NCBI GenBank assembly: GCA_902984215.1
Contig: CADWAF010003775.1
Coordinates: forward strand, 1 to 12,502
Direction: 5' to 3'
Length of the DNA stretch: 12,502 bases
From: Willaertia magna
Lineage: Eukaryota; Heterolobosea; Eutetramitea; Acrasida; Naegleriidae
A program made the translations under genes and the position numbers. Under the pieces are notes generated by a model, which searched no databases, was not told the DNA's origin, and saw only the letters and a list, made by a program, of their open reading frames with translations. Below are positions 5,946 through 12,502 of the stretch, one piece after another. Each line of letters begins with the position of its first letter. Position 1 is the first letter of the stretch.

Positions 5946-8622
5946 TTAATAGGAAAGACTAGTCTTTTCTGCTATTTCTGTGAGATGCTGTTCTATCTTA
6001 TTAATGACAGAAAATGTACTTTCCTCATCAATTAGGTTGTACTGTTCCTCTGCACCAGGAGGTTTTAAAACTTCTTTTTGACCTGTTTTAATACTCTTTT
6101 TCAGTTTTGGGTTTATTCTTATCATCTCACAACCAAAATGTTGTGTTTGCTTCATGAAACCCTCAGAAATTTGCCTTAGCTTTTGTTCAGCTCCTATTTC
6201 GATTATAACTACAGATCTACCTTCCTCTTGCATTGCTTTTTTAACTTTCGTAGTCCAAGATCTAAGGTTGAGCATTGAAGTTTTTACCCAAGCGTCATCA
6301 TTAGGATTCATTTTCACTCGAGGTCTTGCTAAACCTCTGCACGATTCACAAAATATTCTGTTCATTAATGGTTTTTTCTTTGGATTAAAAAGATCTAAGT
6401 CTGTTTCTACAACCGCCTTAGAAAGGTTGCCCAAGGAAACATTATGTTTTGGTAAAAAGGGTGCAGGGGTTGAGCTTCTTTTAAATGAATTTTCATTAAA
6501 AGTAGGTGAAATAGGAGACATTTCTATTGTAGTTTCATTCTGATTAATTGCTTTTGGAAATTTAGGAACTGAAGGAATGGGGAGCTCTTTCATTATTTTA
6601 GTTATGCTGGTGTTAATAGATTCAGAAACCTTTACGCCAGTATTACTCTCTAGTGGTGTTGAAACATCAAGTGTTTTGTCATTAACAGTTGAGAAATCAG
6701 ATATTGGGGTGTCCACAAATATTGTCAACAGTTCAGCTGGCTTTTCAGATTGTTGAATAGCCCTCATTTTCAATTGGTGAATAGTATCCTTAGACCTTAA
6801 ATTAAAATCAAGCATTCGAACATTAACGTAACTTGTTGAGATCTCTTCTTCAGTTTGTAATAATCTAATGCGATTTAGTTGTTTAATTTGGAGTCTTTGG
6901 AAATATGATTCTTTGTTTTTTTCCACAAACTTTTTCATGTTAAATTCCCCAACTAATTGCCAAGGTTTATCTTCTATTCTCTTTTTGTATAACTTACTCA
7001 TCCATTTATCCACTTTACTGTTTTTACTCTCCAGTTGTTGGCAAACCAAACTGACCTTGCCTCTCAGCGGCAATGTGTGATCTGGTACTTCAGTTAGTTC
7101 ATGTACATTTAATACTAAACTGTCAACACAAATACCGTCCTCTTCCCTTTTTCTCCTTATTGTCGGAATAGTTTTTTTAAAGTAGCTCACACAAACTCCA
7201 CCTTTGTCCAGGTCAAATATTTGAACACTCACCAGGAATTCAATATTTGAGCCAGGAATTAAGGTATTGTCTCTAGGTACAATTGGAAGGGGATTGGATT
7301 TAAATTCTTCTATGTCTTTTTCAGTTATAATTTCGTCAGTTTTGTTGATGTCTGTATAAAACTGGTGGTAATGTATCATTGGGTCTATAATAGTTATCTC
7401 TAAAACACCTTCATCTATTGGTTCAATATAGTTAGAAAATGCAAGCTCATGTAAGTCACGATGAATATTTTCCTCAGATTCCTTATTATTTGTTTGGGTT
7501 TCCTCTTCCATTGGAAACACTTCGTGTCTTTGAATAACAGCATCTTTTCTTTCGTAAGGTGTCAATGAGGCCTCTTTTTCTAATTGTCGTAACGCTCCTA
7601 AAACGCAACTATCCTTATTAAATACAGTGGTAAGTCTCGAACCAGAGGATGGACGAAAATAAAATTCAGGGTTTTTGATTTGTTCAGAAACGTCAGGTGA
7701 AAAGTATCTATAATACAAACCTCTCCCTTCACCAAATGAAGAAGGGTGAGGTTTAGCTTCCGTTTCTGAAATACGCCCAGACCTTGGTGTTGAAGGGTAT
7801 TTGGAATATGACGAAAACCGAGGGGAGGTAGCATATAACTGCTTCTTAAAATAATCTTTCTTTCCAGTTGGTGAAAAGAAATTAAACTCCTTTTCATCTA
7901 CAGTAGAGGTTTCTTTTGTTTCTTTTTGAGTTTGTTTTCTTTCAGTAAATTTAACAGGCTTTGCTATACCTCCCTCTAGAGATATCTCAAAGCGAAAATC
8001 TTCATTCACCTTAAAAAATTGTTTACAACAAGGAATGACGCATTGCCAGTTTAGTATATCTCCCCTTGTTTCGTATAATTCATTTTCTTTCATTCCTGCT
8101 TTAATAAATTCACCGTCTATATTACTCGTTACAATGAACATTCTTACAGGTTTCTTTTCCAATTCTTTTTTCTTTTTTTCAGTTTCCCCTTCTGTTTCAA
8201 TTGATTTTTTATCTTTAGTTTCTTCTTTATATCTTGGGTCGTCTAATTGAAACAAAATATCTTTCCACTTTTTAATAATACTAACTGATGAGCTAGTGCC
8301 TTTAATTCTTTGGGATCTATTGAGGACTTGTCCCCAGAATCCATAAAATAAATCATGATCTTTTTGTAATAAATTAGGTTCCATTAAATCATTAATAGTA
8401 TATCCCTTATCTTTATAATGTTGATGTTTAAGGTATATATCTTCGAGAACCTTTATCCCACCAGTATTACTAAAATCTTCTCCTATCACTAACAGAACAT
8501 GATAAGCTAAAAAAATACTCTTTTAAGGTTAATTTTAATTTAAAATTATTACTTACTTCAGCAGCTCTTTCGTAACAATCTGCTTTCTTGTTTCTTCGGA
8601 ATTTCTTAAAGGCTTTATTCAT
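5946..8622 (-). CDS. Divergent sirtuin (Sir2)-like protein with split zinc module, probably catalytically inactive
   Basis: Exons are 8622-8557 and 8519-5946, joined in phase 0, giving 879 residues. The N-terminal part follows the Sir2 fold: YHVLLVIGEDFSNTGGI (28-44) at the place of the NAD-binding GAGxS loop, then DLFYGFWGQVLNR (78-90), TSNIDGEFIKAG (153-164) and WQCVIPC (180-186). The C-terminal part resumes it: CESCRGLARP (746-755), EIGA (796-799) and RINP (823-826). These match the bacterial-type Sir2 subgroup with 'QC..C', 'GLARPN' and 'EIGA'. The catalytic His, expected in 'HGSI', is Arg174 in TRGDI, and the NAD loop is altered, so deacylase activity is doubtful. The four zinc Cys (182, 186, 746, 749) survive but are separated by about 560 residues of unrecognised, partly charged and low-complexity sequence. 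The first exon (22 codons, basic) was chosen because it restores the Sir2 spacing. It ends 47 bp before the kinase start. Confidence 0.78.
8520..8556 (-). other. Intron of the sirtuin-like gene (37 nt)
   Basis: GTAAGT at 8556-8551, TTAAAAG ending at 8520. Phase 0, joining ...ERAAE to SIFLAYHVLLVIG. A more typical-looking TTTTTTTAG ends 13 nt further on (8507), but using it shifts the frame into a TAG after five codons. The shortest intron in the window. Confidence 0.75.
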
Positions 8623-8722
8623 AGTTTTAATTCATTCCACAATTTTTTTTGTTTGAACCGCGCCCTTAACGTAAAACAGATTTCAGGGTAGAAATGATGC
8701 TTTTGTATTTACCTTTTCTACA
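8623..8722 (-). promoter_or_regulatory. Spacer and presumed promoter of the sirtuin-like gene
   Basis: 100 bp between the TAF1C-like stop and the sirtuin-like ATG. It holds a G/C block CCGCGCCC (8658-8665), conspicuous in this AT-rich window, and a small inverted repeat ATTTC-AGGGTA-GAAAT (8680-8695). No AATAAA was found for the upstream gene. Function is inferred from position. Confidence 0.4.
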
Positions 8723-11250
8723 TTAGGCATCAGTCCAATTATTTATATTCGCCATCATTTGGTCCATGTCAACAGAGACTGTTAAATCCCTTTGAACTTG
8801 GCTATCCAAAATAAAGAAATCTTTTTCTTCATCTTCTTGTCTTTCTTCTTCTTCTTCTTCTTCATCGCTAACGTCTCCAAACAAAATAGATGATGCTTCT
8901 TTTTCTTTTTTAGTATTTGTCTCACTAATGCCGTCTTGTTCTTCATCGTCGCTATCACTTTCAATTTTCTCTTTCACATCTTCCTTAATATCTTGATTTA
9001 CATCTTTAACAACATCTTCAATTTCCATTTCAAATCCTGTAAATAAACGGAAACCTTTGTTATATTTCGAATAGAAAATCATATTGTCTATTTTCCACCT
9101 TTCCACAAATCTTGTTTGTAAGAATGTATCTAAGGTAGATGGTGATACATAATTTGAAACAATTCCAATTATTTGTTTTTGTATGTCACTCAAAGCAATT
9201 ACAGGTGACATTTTGTCTTGCTTTTTTAAAAATTCTTCTATTTCTTCTGCATGTTCTTCCAATATATTTTCCTTTTCAACCATTTGATTATCTTCGATTA
9301 ATGGGTCATAATTTGATATTGGAATTGTTTTTTGTACTTTGTCCTTTCTATTTTCATGAAAATCCATTAGCACCTTACAGTAAGCTCTATCTTCAAAAAG
9401 TGAGGGATAATTTTCTTTATCCCAATTAAGGGATTTTTCAAATGAGAAAACACAATCCTGAAATATAATTCTATTTGTTTGTTCCTTAAATTTTTCCATT
9501 CCCCTTTCAATATTGAATAGTTGCGCAAAAACATCACCAGAGTCACTAATTTGATAAAGGCTATAAACTTTTGAATTTCTTGGTGGAATTAATGTACATC
9601 CAACCAGGTAATGAGGAGGCAATTCTTGTAATTTTAGAGATGGTGAAACAAAAACAGAGGTATCATGAAATGAATCAAATTCAACTTGGAGACCATTGGC
9701 AATCAAACCTGAAACAAATTGACTTTCAACAATATTCCAACTTTTTTGTGCTTTTTGTTTGGTCACTATAGAACAACTATAAGGAAATCCATAAATTGCA
9801 CGTGTATTATAATTGTATCCCATAATTATATCTATAAAGTTATAAATAATAAATGGTTTAAAAATAATTACTTACTTGCCCCTGTATCTAGTTTATAAAA
9901 TAACATCTCAGATAATCCATCATCATTACCAACATCATAAACTAGCAATTCTTTATTCATTCTTTCATCAAATATTGATAAATATGTATCATGAGCTATA
10001 GCATAGTGAAATATATTGTCAAAATTTCTAGTAAAAGAACTAATTGTTGTTTCATGAATTAATTTACTTGATTTTTCTCTAGTATCATATTTATATAATC
10101 CATTCATAGTAGTTAAAAATAGTTCCATTGGATTGGAAGAGAAACTACAAGTATTTCTATAATAAGTATTTTTAGGATTTTGGTTACCTAAAAAGCTTAG
10201 GTGTGTTTGATTAATGAATCCCCTAGTTGAATGCCAAATTATAATATTTTCTCCAAACAATAAAATTACTAATTGTCTAACATTATAAATTGGATATTGT
10301 TGCCAAGAAATATCTAATACTATTTCATCAAATTGTTTTCTTTCAATAATTTCAATTTCATTATTTAAAAAACGTAAAATTACAACTTCATTATTACATT
10401 TACAGGCAATTAATTCTCCCTCGTATTGAAAATAACTTTCCTTATTTCTTTTTAAGTGACATATTTGAGTAATAGTAGTTTCTAAATCAATTATATTTTC
10501 ATTAGGTGTTTCTATTTCATTAATACAAAGAATATTCATATTTTCTCCCTTCACTCTTATTAAATACCATTGGTCATTAGATAACTCAAAAGAATCTATT
10601 AAATGATGATAACTAATTGTATTTACTTTACTTTTTAAATTTAAATGTCTAGGAAAGGCTTTACTAGTGAATTGAAATGATTTATTTTTAATGTTGGAAA
10701 TATTTATTGGATAAGCTCTCTTTAAATCACTCAATATATTACATATAATTGTATATTTATGTTTAAATTTATAAGTTGACCCTTCTATTTTATGTTCAAT
10801 TGCTGGAATATGTTGTACATGAATAAAATCTGATACTGGAAATGGTTCATGATAATTTGAAGGCAATTCATATATATTAGATTGAACAGATTTGGAGGAT
10901 AACGTAGTTTGTTTAAATTGTTGTTTTTTAATCGCGCTGCCAGTTTTATTTATAAAATCATTAACAATTTGTTTCGGAGCACTTTGTACAGTTTCTTGAC
11001 CATTTTGAATTGTGTTATTGTTTTTTATTGGCGGAGGATTGAGTTTTATTTTGCTTTGAATTTTAGGAATTGAGTTAACTTTTTGATTGTTGGTAATGAT
11101 GGAATTGTCAGTGGATAATTGTTGTTTGTCTTCAATAATATTTTCTACCTTTTTCTCTTCAGGTTGTTTTTCGGAATTGTTATTAATACTTATTTCATTA
11201 TTTGTTGTTGGAGGCTCTCCTCCAAAAAGTATATCCCAAATTTCAGACAT
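8723..11250 (-). CDS. Beta-propeller-like protein, possible TAF1C/Rrn6-type RNA polymerase I core-factor subunit (2 exons, 827 aa)
   Basis: Exons are 11250-9876 and 9831-8723; the junction splits codon 459 (A|AT, Asn). Two long reading frames thus form one 827-residue protein. Residues 1-120 are polar and probably disordered. About 130-700 look like a WD-type beta-propeller with linking segments: SFSSNPMELFLTTMNGLYKYDTRE reads as 'position-in-genome, value, D-R' blade ends (roughly 370-393), and VYSLYQISDSGDVFAQLF (547-564) resembles the 'hhQhs..GDhh.Q' strand of TAF1C and Rrn6, which belong to SL1/core factor at rRNA promoters. Length is close to human TAF1C. The C-terminal third has acidic runs (SDSDDEEQD; a Glu7 run encoded by a GAA repeat). 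I rest the assignment on weak motif similarity, so another propeller protein (for example a nucleolar or trafficking WD protein) remains possible. The gene diverges from the acid phosphatase gene, 176 bp apart. Confidence 0.7.
8843..8863 (-). repeat. GAA trinucleotide repeat (7 units) coding a Glu run
   Basis: Seven TTC units on the plus strand, GAA on the coding strand, inside the acidic C-terminal region of the TAF1C-like protein. Confidence 0.85.
9832..9875 (-). other. Intron of the TAF1C-like gene (44 nt)
   Basis: GTAAGT at 9875-9870, TTATAG ending at 9832. Phase 1. It links the frame ending KLDTGASK to the frame beginning NIIMGYNYN; without it the first frame stops two codons into the intron. 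Confidence 0.88.
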
Positions 11251-11276
11251 TTTTTCCTTCTAATAAATTAATGAAT

Positions 11277-11288
11277 TATTGGCCAATA
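11277..11288. promoter_or_regulatory. CCAAT-bearing palindrome TATTGGCCAATA
   Basis: A 12-bp perfect palindrome, 27 bp upstream of the TAF1C-like ATG, with a CCAAT pentamer on each strand. CCAAT boxes bind NF-Y in many eukaryotes; use here is inferred. Confidence 0.4.
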
Positions 11289-11334
11289 CTTTAGAATTGA
11301 GCAGCAAAACAAGATGCCTAAAACTCTTTAATTT

Positions 11335-11349
11335 TGTACCGGCTGTACA
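11335..11349. repeat. Inverted repeat TGTAC-N5-GTACA
   Basis: Perfect 5-bp arms around CGGCT, an island of G/C in AT-rich sequence, in the divergent promoter. It looks like a dimeric-factor site; no factor can be named. Confidence 0.45.
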
Positions 11350-11350
11350 C

Positions 11351-11366
11351 CAATAATCGAAAACAA
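11351..11366 (+). repeat. Direct repeat copy 1, CAATAATCGAAAACAA
   Basis: Exact 16-bp repeat of 11393-11408, offset by 42 bp, in the acid phosphatase promoter region. It starts two bases after the TGTAC inverted repeat. Confidence 0.75.
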
Positions 11367-11376
11367 TTTGTTTAAT

Positions 11377-11398
11377 TTATTGTAAAGCTTTACAATAA
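11377..11398. repeat. 22-bp perfect palindrome centred on AAGCTT
   Basis: TTATTGTAAAG followed directly by its reverse complement. There is no loop, so a DNA-binding dimer site is likelier than an RNA hairpin. It sits 28-50 bp upstream of the acid phosphatase ATG. Confidence 0.7.
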
Positions 11399-11408
11399 TC
11401 GAAAACAA
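11393..11408 (+). repeat. Direct repeat copy 2, CAATAATCGAAAACAA
   Basis: Exact second copy, 18 bp before the acid phosphatase ATG. Its first six bases form the right end of the 22-bp palindrome at 11377-11398. Confidence 0.75.
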
Positions 11409-11426
11409 ACTTTTAAAAAAGAAAAA

Positions 11427-12502
11427 ATGCAGACAAACATATTCGGAAAACATTGCCTATTGCTAATTTTACTAATTTACATTTATGATTTAACTTTTTG
11501 CTTTGGAGACGATTCCTTTAAATTAAAACAAGTTATTACAATTATTAGACATGGCGATAGATCTCCAATTGAAGAAATTCATGAAATTCATCCAAAAGTA
11601 AATTGGAAGAAATGTTTTTTACCTTCAAAACAAAAGGGAATTTTTAACGAAGATATTAATTTTCAACAAATTCATCATATTGATTATAACTCTTATAATA
11701 ACTGGAAAAAATTAAAAAAGACATTTAAATTAGAGGATTTTTCAATTATTTGTACTCCTGGTCAATTAACAATAAAAGGATTTAATCAATTATATTCATT
11801 AGGAAAAGAAATTAGAATGAAATATGAAAATACCTTAACATTTAACAAAGAAGATATATTTGTTGAATCTTCTCCAATTGATAGAACAATTCAAAGTGCA
11901 CAAGCATTTATTCAAGGATTATTTAATTCTAATAATGAAATATTAATACCTATTCATACCTTTGATATAAAAACTAGTTCACTATTTCCTAATTATCAAA
12001 AATATTCAGAATTAAATACACATTTACATGAATATTATACTACAAATATTTATTATAAAAAATTTATTACAGAAACATTAGATTTTAAATTACAGTTAAC
12101 AAATCTATTAAATATTTCTGACATTCCATCATGGTTACATTTATATGATAATACAATGTGTAGAATACATAATGATTATGAACTGAACGTACATTTTAAT
12201 GAAAGTTTAATTAATAGAATTGTAGAAACTTTTGAATTATCATTTTTATATCAATTACAATGTAGAAAGTTTATAGTGTTGGGAATGAAAGACTTTTTTA
12301 AAAGAATAATAGATAATATATTAACATGTCAAGCAAATAATTGTGAATTTAAATTTCTATTATTCAGTGGTCATGATACAACTATTGCTCCATTTTTAGC
12401 ATTTCTAGGTTTATATAATGGAATATTACCTAAATATGCAAGTTCAATTGTGTTAGAGATTTATGAAGATTTAAATAATGAATTATATCTCTCTATGGAA
12501 TA
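11427..12502 (+). CDS. Histidine acid phosphatase, secreted or lysosomal (3' end beyond window)
   Basis: An open frame of 358 complete codons from an ATG in GAAAAAATG to the window edge, with no stop, so the gene is partial. Residues 9-26 (HCLLLILLIYIYDLTFCF) form a hydrophobic signal peptide. RHGDRSP (41-47) is the RHGxRxP motif whose His42 becomes the phospho-histidine intermediate. SPIDRTIQSAQAFIQGLF (149-166) is the central motif, with Arg153 as phosphate ligand. SGHDTTIAPFLAFLG (314-328) carries the HD motif (H316, D317; D317 is the proton donor). All key residues are present, so the enzyme should be active: it hydrolyses phosphomonoesters at acid pH in the secretory, lysosomal or extracellular space. 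Cys pairs (for example C333-less segment excepted) cannot be assigned. The animal prostatic/lysosomal acid phosphatases (ACP2-like) are the nearest recognised relatives; phytases share the motifs but the DTT/HD context fits the ACP group better. It is transcribed divergently from the TAF1C-like gene. Confidence 0.92.
   Translation, partial: MQTNIFGKHCLLLILLIYIYDLTFCFGDDSFKLKQVITIIRHGDRSPIEEIHEIHPKVNWKKCFLPSKQKGIFNEDINFQQIHHIDYNSYNNWKKLKKTFKLEDFSIICTPGQLTIKGFNQLYSLGKEIRMKYENTLTFNKEDIFVESSPIDRTIQSAQAFIQGLFNSNNEILIPIHTFDIKTSSLFPNYQKYSELNTHLHEYYTTNIYYKKFITETLDFKLQLTNLLNISDIPSWLHLYDNTMCRIHNDYELNVHFNESLINRIVETFELSFLYQLQCRKFIVLGMKDFFKRIIDNILTCQANNCEFKFLLFSGHDTTIAPFLAFLGLYNGILPKYASSIVLEIYEDLNNELYLSME

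Larger units (their letters stand above)
11251..11426. promoter_or_regulatory. Divergent promoter region (176 bp) between TAF1C-like and acid phosphatase genes
   Basis: The only head-to-head spacer in the window, so it must hold both start regions. It contains a palindrome TATTGGCCAATA (11277-11288) offering a CCAAT box on each strand, an inverted repeat TGTAC-CGGCT-GTACA (11335-11349), a 16-bp direct repeat and a 22-bp perfect palindrome. No clear TATA box was singled out in this AT-rich sequence. Regulatory function is inferred from position and structure. Confidence 0.6.

Noticed and set aside
6154..6543. Plus-strand open frame of 129 codons opposite the sirtuin-like gene
   Set aside because: Antisense shadow of the conserved C-terminal Sir2 part; its translation matches no family pattern and has no start context.
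7598..7897. Minus-strand open frame in another register within the sirtuin-like gene
   Set aside because: Overlaps the long continuous frame, which carries recognisable homology at both ends.
8507..8556. Sirtuin-like intron ending at the canonical TTTTTTTAG (8507)
   Set aside because: Gives a stop after five codons and loses the NAD-binding region; the AG at 8520 keeps frame and family spacing.
8782..8964. Lys-rich minus-strand open frame in the TAF1C-like gene
   Set aside because: Frame-shifted reading of the acidic, GAA-repeat coding region; low-complexity artefact.
8723..9823. A separate gene starting MGYNYN at 9823
   Set aside because: No spacer or promoter: a canonical 44-nt intron joins it in frame to the gene above, and the in-frame codons upstream of that ATG continue the exon.
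11351..11408. CRISPR-like array
   Set aside because: Only two repeat copies, in a eukaryotic promoter, with no further units or cas genes.

Overview
This is nuclear DNA of a gene-dense, AT-rich microbial eukaryote. It has eight genes in 12.5 kb, spacers of 9 to 176 bp, and seven GT-AG introns of only 37-53 nt. The start codons are mostly preceded by A-runs, and every complete gene ends in TAA. The gene content (RCC1-repeat proteins, myristoylated calcium sensors, a C2-kinase) and the tiny GTAAGT/GTATGT introns best fit a heterolobosean amoeboflagellate such as Naegleria. This is an inference; no single marker proves it. The standard genetic code fits all genes.

Layout. 45-1379 (+): an RCC1-repeat propeller protein. 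Six minus-strand genes follow head to tail. 2063-1389 is a three-exon neuronal-calcium-sensor (NCS)-like EF-hand protein. 3336-2146 is a second RCC1-repeat protein. 4131-3435 is a four-exon paralogue of the NCS-like gene. 5898-4228 is a C2-domain protein kinase with a WEE1-like catalytic loop. 8622-5946 is a divergent sirtuin-like protein whose zinc module is split by about 560 residues and whose catalytic His is replaced. 11250-8723 is a two-exon, 827-residue propeller-like protein that may be the TAF1C/Rrn6 subunit of the RNA polymerase I core factor. 11427-12502 (+) is a secreted or lysosomal histidine acid phosphatase that runs off the window. There is no gene-free stretch longer than 300 bp.

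How the genes relate. The left half (45-5898) is rich in calcium and propeller signalling: two NCS paralogues with two RCC1 proteins, next to a kinase with a probable Ca2+/lipid-binding C2 domain. The two NCS genes clearly arose by duplication. They share two intron positions, most of their sequence and an upstream block. The sirtuin-like and TAF1C-like genes are less AT-rich in parts and may concern chromatin or rRNA transcription, but co-function is speculative. I saw no tRNA, rRNA, mobile element or CRISPR array.

The points most worth checking are the split, probably catalytically dead sirtuin; an NCS intron at the same EF-loop position as an intron in another EF-hand of the same protein; the shared block upstream of both NCS genes; and the repeat- and palindrome-rich 176-bp divergent promoter at 11251-11426.
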